DNA of 64,000 nt from Maricaulis sp048269565 (GTDB lineage Bacteria; Pseudomonadota; Alphaproteobacteria; Caulobacterales; Maricaulaceae). Shown here piece after piece: positions 42,640-50,803 of the stretch. The notes under the pieces are model-generated. The model was not told the origin of the DNA, did no database searches, and saw only the letters and a program-made list of their open reading frames with translations. How positions within the stretch are numbered: position 1 is the first letter of the stretch; each line of letters starts with the position of its first letter. The position numbers and the translations under genes were made by a program. The stretch covers positions 62,001-126,000 of the forward strand of contig NZ_JBLXIK010000001.1 of NCBI RefSeq assembly GCF_048269565.1. The letters run 5' to 3'.

Positions 42640-43178
42640 TGTCGACGCAAAGGACCGATGCCGCCCTGGTGGCGGCGGCACGGTCAGGCTCGGACAATGC
42701 GTTTGCGATCCTGGTGGACCGGCATCAACAGGCGGTGCGCAGCTTCCTGCGACGTGTGTGTGGCCATGCGGCCGATGCCGATGACCTGGCCCAGGAGACA
42801 TTCCTCGCCGCCTGGACCTCGCTGCGCACGCTGGACAAGCCCGAGCGCATCCGCTCCTGGCTGTTCGGCATTGCCTGGCGGCGCGCCCAGGGCATGGCGC
42901 GTTCGATGTCGCGGACGCGGTGGCGCGAGACCGACTGGCAGGGCGAGCGGCCGGACAGTGATCAACCCGGTACCGAGCTGAATATCGCCATGCAGCAGGC
43001 GCTGGCGCAATTGCCCCCCGACCAGCGTGCGGTCATTGCCCTGTGCCTTGCCGGCGACTGGAGCCATGCCGATGCAGCGCAGGTTTTGGCAATGCCGCTG
43101 GGTACGGTAAAGTCACATGCCCTGCGCGGCCGGGCCCGGCTGGCAGAGATTTTGGGAGTGCGTGATGATGAAAGCTGA
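42639..43178 (+). CDS. ECF RNA polymerase sigma factor (cassette 1)
   Basis: Group 4 sigma-70 factor (179 residues). Region 2 contains FAILVDRHQQAVRSFLRRVC and the core-binding ADDLAQETFLAAW, and region 4 has ALAQLPPDQRAVIAL plus the helix-turn-helix DAAQVLAMPLGTVKSHALRG. No region 3 is present, as expected for ECF. It is overlapped by 14 bp by a short membrane protein gene, the usual place of an anti-sigma factor, and preceded by a small membrane protein. Confidence 0.94.
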   Translation: MSTQRTDAALVAAARSGSDNAFAILVDRHQQAVRSFLRRVCGHAADADDLAQETFLAAWTSLRTLDKPERIRSWLFGIAWRRAQGMARSMSRTRWRETDWQGERPDSDQPGTELNIAMQQALAQLPPDQRAVIALCLAGDWSHADAAQVLAMPLGTVKSHALRGRARLAEILGVRDDES

Positions 43179-43488
43179 TCCGCTCAAGGCATTCTTTGAG
43201 GCTGATGCCGCACCGGCGGTGGATGCCGGTTTCCGGATGGCTGTGATGGAACGGGTCGCCCGGCGCCGTTTCCAGTTGGAGCTGGCGCGTGCGGCTGTGG
43301 CCGGACTGGCGGTGTTTGTGGCGCTGTTGCTGCTGCGCCCGCTGATGCTGTCGCTTCTGCTTCTCCTGTCCGCCTCCTTTCAGCAGGTCCTGCTGGTCCT
43401 CGGCGTGGTCGCGCTGGTCGCCTTTATTGCCCACAAGCTCGCGACCGATAGCGTGGCTTTGCCCGGCTGGGCCCGGCGCCTGCTCTGA
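43165..43488 (+). CDS. Short membrane protein, probable anti-sigma factor (cassette 1)
   Basis: 107-residue protein with a short acidic/basic N-terminal segment (about 1-40: DPLKAFFEADAAPAVDAGF, then MERVARRRFQ) and two transmembrane helices. It lacks the HxxxCxxC zinc motif of classic ZAS anti-sigma factors. Its start lies inside the sigma factor gene, which strongly suggests co-translation and a partner role. The equivalent in cassette 2 has a similar acidic start. Anti-sigma activity is inferred from position, not motif. Confidence 0.65.
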   Translation: MMKADPLKAFFEADAAPAVDAGFRMAVMERVARRRFQLELARAAVAGLAVFVALLLLRPLMLSLLLLLSASFQQVLLVLGVVALVAFIAHKLATDSVALPGWARRLL

Positions 43489-43568
43489 ACCATCCCTGAT
43501 GGCCGGAGATTTTTCGGCCAGGCGGATATGAATCGCCTATAGTCGGGCGTTGGCAGCCGGGGGATGAC

Positions 43569-44126
43569 ATGCTGATTTTGATTGCGGGACTGGTCTTGTT
43601 TCTGGGCGTGCATTCGCTGCAGGTGGTGCCGGGCCTGCGGACGGGGCTCAAGGGCGCGCTGGGTGAGGGGCCCTACAAGCTGATCTATACCGCCGCGTCG
43701 CTGATCGGTTTTGCCTTGCTGATCTATGGCAAGATCATCGCCCATCCGCCCGTCGCGATCTGGGCGCCGCCGGAATGGACCCGGCATGTCGCCTTCATGA
43801 TCGTGCCGCTGTCCCTGATCCTGCTCGTCTCCGCCTATGCGCCGGGGCATATCCGCCGCATCGTGCGCCATCCGATGCTGGCCGGGGTGGCGCTCTGGTC
43901 CGGCGCGCACCTCCTGGCCAATGGCGAATTGTCGGCGATGCTGTTGTTTGGCGGTTTCTTCATCTGGTCGAGCATCACCTTCATTTCCGCCTGCCTGCGC
44001 GAAACCCCTCCGCCTGTGGTCAAGGGCTGGGGCGGGGACCTGACGGCCATCGTGCTGGGTGCCTTGCTCGCCCTGATAATCATCAATGTTCACATGTACT
44101 TGTTCGGTGTCGCCATTATCGGCTGA
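43569..44126 (+). CDS. NnrU family protein
   Basis: Membrane protein of 185 residues with about five helices. It matches NnrU, a family of denitrification-associated integral membrane proteins related to isoprenylcysteine methyltransferase-type folds. The pattern LFLGVHSLQVVPGLR, EGPYKLIYTAASLIGF and IRRIVRHPMLAGVALW is clear. No nitrite or nitric oxide reductase genes are in the window, so a denitrification role is not supported here. It sits between the two ECF cassettes. Confidence 0.88.
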   Translation: MLILIAGLVLFLGVHSLQVVPGLRTGLKGALGEGPYKLIYTAASLIGFALLIYGKIIAHPPVAIWAPPEWTRHVAFMIVPLSLILLVSAYAPGHIRRIVRHPMLAGVALWSGAHLLANGELSAMLLFGGFFIWSSITFISACLRETPPPVVKGWGGDLTAIVLGALLALIIINVHMYLFGVAIIG

Positions 44127-44206
44127 GGCCTTTGCATCCAATTGCCTGCCGCCGTGCATCTGATGGGTAAGAGGCGGCGTGGTGCCGCTCGTTAATGGAG
44201 GTTGAA

Positions 44207-44590
44207 ATGGGTGTTGAAATCATGGTCCCGCTGGGCCTGTTCGCGATGGTCGTGGCCATCGTGTTCATCTCGATCAATGGCGGAACCCAGAAGCGCAAGG
44301 CTGCGCTGAGCACGGTCGAAGAGGCCATTCGTGCCGGTCAACAGGTGACGCCGGAACTGGTCCGGGCGCTGGGCATGCCGCGCAAGGACGGCAATGGCGA
44401 TCTCAAGTCCGGGGCAATCCTTCTGGCCGTCGCCATCGCCTTCGTTGTGATGGGTTGGACGATCTCGGGCGTTGACGAGGATGCACAGGAAGCCTTCACG
44501 GTGATGAGCGGCATCGCGGCCTTCCCGGGCTTTATCGGCCTGGTCCTGATCGGCTTCGGTCTGTTCGGTTCCAAAAAAGACAATCTCTAG
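44207..44590 (+). CDS. Small membrane protein of ECF cassette 2
   Basis: 127-residue protein with one N-terminal transmembrane helix, a charged linker and two C-terminal helices, the same architecture as the protein at 42220. The linker has QKRKAALSTVEEAIRAGQQ and VTPELVRALGMP, matching the AAGKEVPAELIASL of its counterpart. The ATG at 44207 sits 6-7 bp after GGAGG; an earlier ATG at 44195 contains that site. The sigma gene follows after 11 bp. It looks DUF6249-like; its function is unknown. Confidence 0.75.
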   Translation: MGVEIMVPLGLFAMVVAIVFISINGGTQKRKAALSTVEEAIRAGQQVTPELVRALGMPRKDGNGDLKSGAILLAVAIAFVVMGWTISGVDEDAQEAFTVMSGIAAFPGFIGLVLIGFGLFGSKKDNL

Positions 44591-44601
44591 GAACTGGTGC
44601 G

Positions 44602-45144
44602 ATGAAGGCGTCGGACGAAGAACTCACGGCTCTGGTGATGGCGACGAAGAACGCCGCCGCCTTCGGAGAGCTGGTCCGGCGCCACCAGGGCGTGGTGCGC
44701 GGCATGCTGCATCGCATGTGCCGCAATCACGCCCTCGCCGATGATCTCGCCCAGGATACATTCATCCGGGCCTTCGAGAAGATCGGCAGTTATCTGGGGA
44801 CCGGGTCGATCAAGTCCTGGTTCTGTTCGATCGCCTATACCGAGTTCCTCAAATCGGCGCGCAAGCGCAAGTCGACCGACCGCGCCATGGAAAGATTTGG
44901 CAGCGGGATGGAAGACACGGAGGCGCCGCGCGATATGGGCAATGTGGTTGATCTTGATCGCGCGCTCGCCACATTGAAAGAAGAAGAGCGTGTGGCGGTG
45001 GTGATGTGTTATTCCTGCGGCATGTCGCATTCGGAAGCCGCCGAGGCGACCGGCATGCCGCTGGGGACCATCAAGTCGCACGTCAATCGCGGGCGTGCCA
45101 AGTTGCAGGCCTTTTTTGCGGACGCGGAGGTAATGGCGTCATGA
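44602..45144 (+). CDS. ECF RNA polymerase sigma factor (cassette 2)
   Basis: Group 4 sigma-70 factor (180 residues). Region 2 has FGELVRRHQGVVRGMLHRM and LADDLAQDTFIRAFEKIG, and region 4 has LATLKEEERVAVVMCYSCG plus SEAAEATGMPLGTIKSHVNR. A cysteine pair near YSCGMSH is unusual compared with its neighbour. It overlaps the next short membrane protein gene by 4 bp (ATGA) and follows the small membrane protein, repeating the order of cassette 1. Confidence 0.94.
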   Translation: MKASDEELTALVMATKNAAAFGELVRRHQGVVRGMLHRMCRNHALADDLAQDTFIRAFEKIGSYLGTGSIKSWFCSIAYTEFLKSARKRKSTDRAMERFGSGMEDTEAPRDMGNVVDLDRALATLKEEERVAVVMCYSCGMSHSEAAEATGMPLGTIKSHVNRGRAKLQAFFADAEVMAS

Positions 45145-45482
45145 CCATGAACGATGCCTTTGACCAACGGCTCAGGGACGCCTTCGCGGAGGCTGCAGAG
45201 CCTTTGAATGAAAAAGCCGAGGCCGATGCCTTTGCCGCCAAGGTCGTGGCGCAGCTGTCGCATCCCGACCGCAAGCGCGCGCTGATGCTGGGCGGCGCCG
45301 GCTCGATCGGCTCGGCGATTGCCGGCACCCAGCTGGAAGGCGTGTTCGACCGGGCGCAGATCCCCGCTGACGGGTTGATGGCGAACTTTGCCTTCCTGAT
45401 GTCACCGGAGACCCTGGCCGCGCTGGCCATGGCGGTGGCGCTGGGGATGGTGGCGCTGATCCTGCCGCGACGGATAGCCTGA
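45141..45482 (+). CDS. Short membrane protein, probable anti-sigma factor (cassette 2)
   Basis: 113-residue protein with an N-terminal charged segment (FDQRLRDAFAEAAEPLNEKA, then basic HPDRKRA) and a C-terminal transmembrane helix (about 88-108). A glycine-rich, mildly hydrophobic middle (GGAGSIGSAIAG) may be a second weak span. Like its counterpart it has no zinc-binding anti-sigma motif. It overlaps the sigma gene by 4 bp. A regulatory role over the sigma factor is inferred from position. Confidence 0.65.
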   Translation: MTMNDAFDQRLRDAFAEAAEPLNEKAEADAFAAKVVAQLSHPDRKRALMLGGAGSIGSAIAGTQLEGVFDRAQIPADGLMANFAFLMSPETLAALAMAVALGMVALILPRRIA

Positions 45483-45605
45483 ACCGCCAGGGCGCCGGAC
45501 TGCGTACCGGTTCCACGCTTCCCGAATGCGGGAGAGCACGAGACTTTTGCACTGCAGCATCGTGCGCTAGTCTCGCGGCAGTTCCAGCCCCGAGAGGCCG
45601 CATCC

Positions 45606-46433
45606 ATGTCCGCCCAGACCCAGACCCGCCGCATCACCGCGGCCGATATTCGCGCGCGAAAGGGGCTTGAGCCCCTGGTTTGCCTCACCGCCTATGATGC
45701 GCCGATGGCGCGTCTGCTCGATCCGCATTGCGACCTGCTTCTGGTCGGCGACAGTGTCGGCATGGTTGTGCACGGGCTGGCGAGCACGATCGGCGTCACG
45801 CTGGACATGATGATCCTGCACGGCCAGGCCGTGATGCGCGGGGCGAAACGGGCGCTGGTCGCGGTCGACATGCCGTTTGGCAGCTATGAACAATCGCCGC
45901 AGCAGGCCTTCGAGAATGCTGCCCGCATCATGTGCGAGACCGGCTGCCAGGCGATCAAGATCGAGAGCGGCACCTATGCCGGCGAGACGATCGAATTCAT
46001 GGCCCAGCGCTCGATCCCGGTGATCGGCCATGTCGGGCTGCGACCGCAGGCGGCGCTCGCCGAGGGCGGTTTCAGGGCCAAGGGCAAGACCGGTGCCGAG
46101 CGGGCTCGCGTCATCGAGGAGGCAGTGATCGCCGAACAGGCTGGCGCCTTCGCGATCGTGATCGAGGGCGTCGATGAGGATCTGGCGCGCGAGATCACGC
46201 AGACCGTCAAGGTGCCGACGATTGGAATCGGCGCATCGGGCCATTGTGACGGGCAGATTCTGGTGACCCAGGACATGCTCGGCGTGTTCGACTGGACGCC
46301 CAAATTCGTCAAGCGCTATGACAATATGGCCGAGCGCACCGACGCGGCCGTGGCGCGCTATGCCCGCGAAGTGCGCGAGCGCAGCTTTCCCTCCGGCGAC
46401 GAGGTCTACACGCTGAAGCGTGTTGACGGTTGA
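45606..46433 (+). CDS. panB: 3-methyl-2-oxobutanoate hydroxymethyltransferase
   Basis: First committed enzyme of pantothenate synthesis: adds a hydroxymethyl group from methylene-tetrahydrofolate to 2-ketoisovalerate to give ketopantoate. The 275-residue TIM barrel has CLTAYDAPMARLLD, the metal-ligand LLVGDSVGMVVHG, VAVDMPFGSYEQSP and IGHVGLRPQ, then IGIGASGHCDGQILVTQDML. All are typical. It follows cassette 2 by about 120 bp; panC is not in the window. Confidence 0.96.
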   Translation: MSAQTQTRRITAADIRARKGLEPLVCLTAYDAPMARLLDPHCDLLLVGDSVGMVVHGLASTIGVTLDMMILHGQAVMRGAKRALVAVDMPFGSYEQSPQQAFENAARIMCETGCQAIKIESGTYAGETIEFMAQRSIPVIGHVGLRPQAALAEGGFRAKGKTGAERARVIEEAVIAEQAGAFAIVIEGVDEDLAREITQTVKVPTIGIGASGHCDGQILVTQDMLGVFDWTPKFVKRYDNMAERTDAAVARYAREVRERSFPSGDEVYTLKRVDG

Positions 46434-46507
46434 GGTCTGTTGCCGCTGAGGCGCGCGGGCGCTAGGGTCGCGCGCATATTATCCTATAAGCACGGAGCCG
46501 CTTCGAC

Positions 46508-47257
46508 GTGGTCGATATTTTCGAAGAAGTTGACGAGGAACTTCGCAGAGACAAATACCAGGATCTGGCGCGCCAATACGGGCCGCTGGTGCTGGGTGTC
46601 GCCGCTGCGATCATCCTTGGAACCGCCGGCTATCAGGGCTGGCACGCCTGGCAGACCTCAACGCGTGAACAGTCCTCGGATGCCTTCGCTGTCGCGATGA
46701 ATGCGCTCGATGCCGGGCGTCCGGCACAGGCCGTGTCAGGTCTGGAGACGGTGGTGGAAACCGGCACCAACTCCTATGCGACGCTGGCCTTGATGCAACG
46801 CGCGGGTATCGCGCTTGAAGCGGGTGATCATGCTGCCGCCGCCGGTTTTTACGAGCAGGCCGCCGCACGCACCGCCGAACCCCTTATCCGTGACCTGGCC
46901 ACGCTGAAGGCGGTATGGGCCTTGTGGGACACGCTGAGCTTCAATGATGTCGAGATTCGCCTGACGCCGCTGACCACCGCGACCTCGCCCTACCGGCATC
47001 TGGCGCGCGAGGCCATCGCTGTTGCCGCGTTGCGGGCGGGCGATATGGAGCGGGCGCGCCGCGAGTATCAATTCCTGTCGACCAGTTTCGACGCGCCGCA
47101 GGGCGTGGCGCGGCGGGCGCTGGAGGGTTTGGCCCTGATCGCCAGCCAGAGCGAGCCCGATCACGCGGAAATGGCGGTGCCGGAACCGGCCGCTGCCACC
47201 ACCGAAACCGACTCAGAGACTGAACAAGCTAGCGCCGGGGATTCGGGCGATGATTGA
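46508..47257 (+). CDS. YfgM-like tetratricopeptide membrane protein
   Basis: Membrane-anchored protein (249 residues) similar to the YfgM/RcsF-side chaperone family linked to SecYEG and outer-membrane biogenesis. GTG start at 46508 (VDIFEEVDEEL) is followed by one transmembrane helix (LVLGVAAAIILGTAGYQGW, about 25-45) and TPR-like helical repeats. A short acidic C-terminal tail completes it. Its last codons overlap bamB by 8 bp. The YfgM-bamB-der gene order is conserved in many proteobacteria, supporting the family call. Confidence 0.85.
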   Translation: MVDIFEEVDEELRRDKYQDLARQYGPLVLGVAAAIILGTAGYQGWHAWQTSTREQSSDAFAVAMNALDAGRPAQAVSGLETVVETGTNSYATLALMQRAGIALEAGDHAAAAGFYEQAAARTAEPLIRDLATLKAVWALWDTLSFNDVEIRLTPLTTATSPYRHLAREAIAVAALRAGDMERARREYQFLSTSFDAPQGVARRALEGLALIASQSEPDHAEMAVPEPAAATTETDSETEQASAGDSGDD

Positions 47258-48617
47258 TGTAAAGCGTTTGCGTATAGCCGCTCTGGCCCTGGTTATGGCG
47301 CCGCTCGCGGCCTGTTCCTCGGTCCCCAATCCGATGAATGCCCTGGATTTTCTCTCGGGCGACGATGAGAACGCCGATTCAGCGCCGACCGATGGCCGCG
47401 TCTCGATCCTCAGTTTCGAGCAGACGCTGCAAATCAGCACGGATACCGAGCTGGAGGCTGTCACGCTGCCGCAGGCCTATGTCAATTCGGTCTGGCCACA
47501 GCCGGGCGGTTATCCGACCCATGCCCTGCAGCACACCCAGGCCAGCGGCAATCTCGACACCGCCTGGCGCCAGTCCATTGGCCAGGGCTCCAATAATAAC
47601 CGCCGGCTCAATGCCCGGCCGGTCGTCGCCGAAGGCCGGATTTTCGCCGGTGATGCGACGGGACAGATTACCGCGCTTGATGCCGATAGCGGTAATCAGC
47701 TCTGGTCGGTCCGTCTGCGCGTCCCGAACCGTTATGACCGTATGTCATTCGGGTCGGGTCTGGCTTATGATTCGGGCCATATCTATGCCCATTCCGGCTT
47801 CAATTTCTTCGTCGCGCTCGATGCCGAAACCGGCGAGGAAATCTGGCGTACCGAGACGCTGGTGCCCTTCCATGGTGCGCCGACCGTCGCCGACGGCCGC
47901 GTCTTCGTGACCAGCGACGACAATGAAATGCTGGCGCTTGATGCCGAGTCCGGCGCGGTGCTGTGGACCTATCAGGGCATCGTCGAGACGGCGCGCCTGC
48001 TGACCGGGCCCAGCCCGGCTGTGCTGGGTGACATCGTTGTCGCCCCGTTTGCATCCGGCGAGCTTGTGGCCCTGCGCGTCCAGAACGGCAATCCGGTCTG
48101 GTCGGACAGCCTGACCCGCGGTGCCGGCCTGACGGCCCTGTCGGAGATCAATGACGTCGCCGGTAGCCCGGTCATCATCGACGGCATCGTCTATGCGATG
48201 AGCCATTCCGGTACGCTGGTGGCGATCGAGCTGCGCACCGGCGAGCGGGTCTGGAGCCAGCCGGCCGGTGGCCTGCACACGCCCTGGGTTGCGGGCGACT
48301 TCCTCTACATCATCTCCAGCGAGGCCGAACTGGTCTGCCTCAACCGCAATACGGGTGTGGTACACTGGATTACCCAGCTCGATCTGTTCGAGAATCCGAA
48401 CCGGCGCAAGAACCGCATCGCCTGGGCCGGCCCCGTTCTGGCCGGGGGACGGGTCTTCCTCGCCTCCAGCGATGGCGATGGCGTCCTGGTCAATGCCTAT
48501 GACGGCGAAATCATCCGTCAGTTCTCGCTCGGACAGTCGGTCTTTGTGGCACCCGTGATTGCCAATGAGACCGTTTATGTGGTTACCGATGAGGCGCGCC
48601 TGATCGCGCTTCGATAG
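47250..48617 (+). CDS. bamB: Outer membrane protein assembly lipoprotein BamB
   Basis: Beta-propeller lipoprotein of the BAM complex that assists folding of outer membrane proteins. The 455 residues start with a lipoprotein signal with lipobox LAAC (C22). Repeated PQQ-type blades are visible as GQITALDADSGNQLWSVRLR, FFVALDAETGEEIWRTE, EMLALDAESGAVLWTYQG and LVAIELRTGERVWSQ. It is longer than the E. coli protein (392) by an N-terminal Asp/Glu-rich stretch. It overlaps the YfgM-like gene and is followed by der after 12 bp. Confidence 0.93.
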   Translation: MIDVKRLRIAALALVMAPLAACSSVPNPMNALDFLSGDDENADSAPTDGRVSILSFEQTLQISTDTELEAVTLPQAYVNSVWPQPGGYPTHALQHTQASGNLDTAWRQSIGQGSNNNRRLNARPVVAEGRIFAGDATGQITALDADSGNQLWSVRLRVPNRYDRMSFGSGLAYDSGHIYAHSGFNFFVALDAETGEEIWRTETLVPFHGAPTVADGRVFVTSDDNEMLALDAESGAVLWTYQGIVETARLLTGPSPAVLGDIVVAPFASGELVALRVQNGNPVWSDSLTRGAGLTALSEINDVAGSPVIIDGIVYAMSHSGTLVAIELRTGERVWSQPAGGLHTPWVAGDFLYIISSEAELVCLNRNTGVVHWITQLDLFENPNRRKNRIAWAGPVLAGGRVFLASSDGDGVLVNAYDGEIIRQFSLGQSVFVAPVIANETVYVVTDEARLIALR

Positions 48618-48629
48618 GCCAAAAAACAA

Positions 48630-50027
48630 ATGACTGATTTTATACCCCGCATCGCCGTCGTCGGACGGCCCAATGTGGGAAAATCGACGCTGTTCAATCG
48701 TCTGGCGGGAAAGCCGCTGGCAATTGTCGATGACCGGCCGGGTGTGACCCGCGACCGCCGCGAAGCCGTGGGCCGTCTTGGCGATATGGATCTGCGTCTG
48801 ATCGACACTGCCGGCTATGACGACGAGAAGAAGGAAGGTCTGGAAGCGGAAATGCGCGCCCAGACCGAGATCGCCATCAAGGACGCCGACATCTGTCTGC
48901 TCCTGATCGATGCCCGCGCCGGCATCATGCCGCTCGACCAGACTTTCGCCGAAGTGATGCGCAAGGCCGGCAAGCCGGTGGTGTTGCTGGCCAACAAGGC
49001 CGAGGGGCGCGCCGGGCAGGCGGGTCTGCTCGATGCCTACAGCCTGGGCCTGGGTGAACCGGTCGCCATCTCCGCCGCGCATGGCGAGGGGATGAGCGAG
49101 CTCTACCAGGCGATTGTCGACGCCGTTGGCGAACAGCCGCGCAAGAGTTCGAAGGCCCGCCCCGATGCGCCGCCGCTGCGCATCGCCGTGATTGGCCGAC
49201 CCAATGCCGGCAAGTCGACCCTGATCAATTGCCTGATCGGCGAGGAACGCCTGATTACCGGCCCGGAAGCCGGCATCACCCGCGACGCCATCGCGGTTGA
49301 ATGGTTGTGGGACGGGCGCCGCGTGCGCCTGCACGACACCGCCGGCCTGCGCAAGAAAGGCAAGGTCTCCGACCGGCTCGAGCGGATGAGCGTCGCCGAT
49401 ACATTGCGTGCGATCAAATTCTCCGAAGTCGTGCTGCTCTTGATGGATGCCAGCCATCCGCTGGAAAAGCAGGACCTCCAGCTCGCCGACATGGCGTTCT
49501 CGGAAGGCCGCGCCGTCGCAGTGGCGATTTCGAAATTCGATCTCGTGCCTGATCGCGAAGCCTACCTCAAGGAAGTGCGCGAGGAATTTGACCGGCTGCT
49601 GCCGCAGATGTCCGGCGCGCCGCTGCTGCCGATCTCGGCCCTGAAGAACAAGGGGCTCGACAAGATCATGCCGACCCTGTCGGTGCTGCACCATAATTGG
49701 GACGCCAAGGTGAAAACCCGCGATCTCAATGACTGGCTGCACGAGATGATCGAGCGTCACCCGCCGCCGGCCGTCAATGGCCGCCGCATCAAGCCGCGCT
49801 ATCTGACCCAGACCAAGTCACGTCCGCCGACCTTCGTGTTGATGTGTTCGCGCGCTGCCGATCTGCCCGATAGCTACAAGCGCTATCTGATCAACGGCTT
49901 GCGCACGGCATTTGATCTGCCCGGCGTGCCGATCCGTCTGATCGTCAAGGCCGGCAAGAATCCTTATGTCGACAAGGAAGCCGGCAATGAGCGTGGCGGG
50001 ACCCCGCAGGGGCCGAAGAAACGCTGA
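48630..50027 (+). CDS. der: Ribosome biogenesis GTPase Der (EngA)
   Basis: Essential GTPase with two G domains in tandem (465 residues) that helps mature the 50S subunit. G1 motifs are VVGRPNVGKSTLFNR and VIGRPNAGKSTLINC. G3 motifs are DTAGYDDEKKEG and DTAGLRKKGKV; G4 motifs include NKAEG, SKFDL. A C-terminal KH-like domain follows. No strong Shine-Dalgarno is visible before the ATG (GGCCAAAAAACAA). A terminator lies about 20 bp after the stop. Confidence 0.97.
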   Translation: MTDFIPRIAVVGRPNVGKSTLFNRLAGKPLAIVDDRPGVTRDRREAVGRLGDMDLRLIDTAGYDDEKKEGLEAEMRAQTEIAIKDADICLLLIDARAGIMPLDQTFAEVMRKAGKPVVLLANKAEGRAGQAGLLDAYSLGLGEPVAISAAHGEGMSELYQAIVDAVGEQPRKSSKARPDAPPLRIAVIGRPNAGKSTLINCLIGEERLITGPEAGITRDAIAVEWLWDGRRVRLHDTAGLRKKGKVSDRLERMSVADTLRAIKFSEVVLLLMDASHPLEKQDLQLADMAFSEGRAVAVAISKFDLVPDREAYLKEVREEFDRLLPQMSGAPLLPISALKNKGLDKIMPTLSVLHHNWDAKVKTRDLNDWLHEMIERHPPPAVNGRRIKPRYLTQTKSRPPTFVLMCSRAADLPDSYKRYLINGLRTAFDLPGVPIRLIVKAGKNPYVDKEAGNERGGTPQGPKKR

Positions 50028-50047
50028 TCGCAGGACTATTCATCAAG

Positions 50048-50073
50048 GCCCGGGTCATGGCCCGGGCTTTTTT
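50048..50073 (+). terminator. Rho-independent terminator after der
   Basis: Stem GCCCGGG / CCCGGGC (7 bp) with a TCATGG loop, followed by TTTTTT at 50068-50073. It ends the bamB-der operon; the convergent SDR gene ends 20 bp further on. Confidence 0.88.
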
Positions 50074-50092
50074 GTGCGGCAAGCGGAAGGTC

Positions 50093-50803
50093 TCAGGCGC
50101 GGACGATCTCGCCATGACGCCGGCAATCATCGGCGACCAGCTCATGGATCAATGGCCACAGGCTGACCGGTTCCGGCAGCGTCTTGGCGTCTTCGCCCGG
50201 GAAGGCCTTGGCGCGCATCACCGTGCGCACGGCACCGGGATAGACGGCATTGATCCTGAGCGGGTTGTTCTTGTGCTCCTCGGCCCAGGACTGGACCAGG
50301 GCGTCGAGCCCGGACTTGCTCGCCGCATAGGGGCCCCAGAAGGCGCGGCGCGAGGCGGCGGCACCCGATGAGATAAACACCGCGCGTCCGCCCGTTTCGG
50401 ACTTCATCAACAACGCCTCGAAAGCGCGGATCAGGCGGGCCGGGGCCAGCAGATTGACGCCGATGACCTCATTCCAGGTCTTTGCCTTGACCTGGGCGGC
50501 CGGGGTGAGCACGCCGAGCTGGCCGGCATTCGACAGCAGAATATCGAGCTTGCCCCACCGCTCCTCGACAATGGCGCCGAGCTGTTCGATGCCATCGCTC
50601 GACATCAGATCCAGCGGCACCAGGGTCGAGGATCCGCCGGCGGCGCGGATCAGGTCGTCGACCTCTTCCAGGGCGCCGGTGGTGCGTGCTGTGGCGATCA
50701 CATGGGCGCCGGCCTTGCCGAGTTCGAGCGCCATGGCGCGGCCAATTCCACGCGAAGCACCGGTCACCAGGGCGACGCGGCCAGTCAGGTCAGCAGGGGT
50801 CAT
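50093..50803 (-). CDS. Short-chain dehydrogenase/reductase
   Basis: Classical SDR (236 residues) with the NAD(P)-binding TGASRGIGRAMALELG, the NAG motif in LLSNAGQLG, and the catalytic S...YxxxK in FISSGAAASRRAFWGPYAASKSG. The substrate is not predictable. It is the last gene of a run beginning upstream with cvpA and purF: its ATG overlaps the purF stop by 4 bp, so it is co-translated with purine synthesis genes, an arrangement seen in other alphaproteobacteria. Confidence 0.9.
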   Translation of the reverse strand: MTPADLTGRVALVTGASRGIGRAMALELGKAGAHVIATARTTGALEEVDDLIRAAGGSSTLVPLDLMSSDGIEQLGAIVEERWGKLDILLSNAGQLGVLTPAAQVKAKTWNEVIGVNLLAPARLIRAFEALLMKSETGGRAVFISSGAAASRRAFWGPYAASKSGLDALVQSWAEEHKNNPLRINAVYPGAVRTVMRAKAFPGEDAKTLPEPVSLWPLIHELVADDCRRHGEIVRA

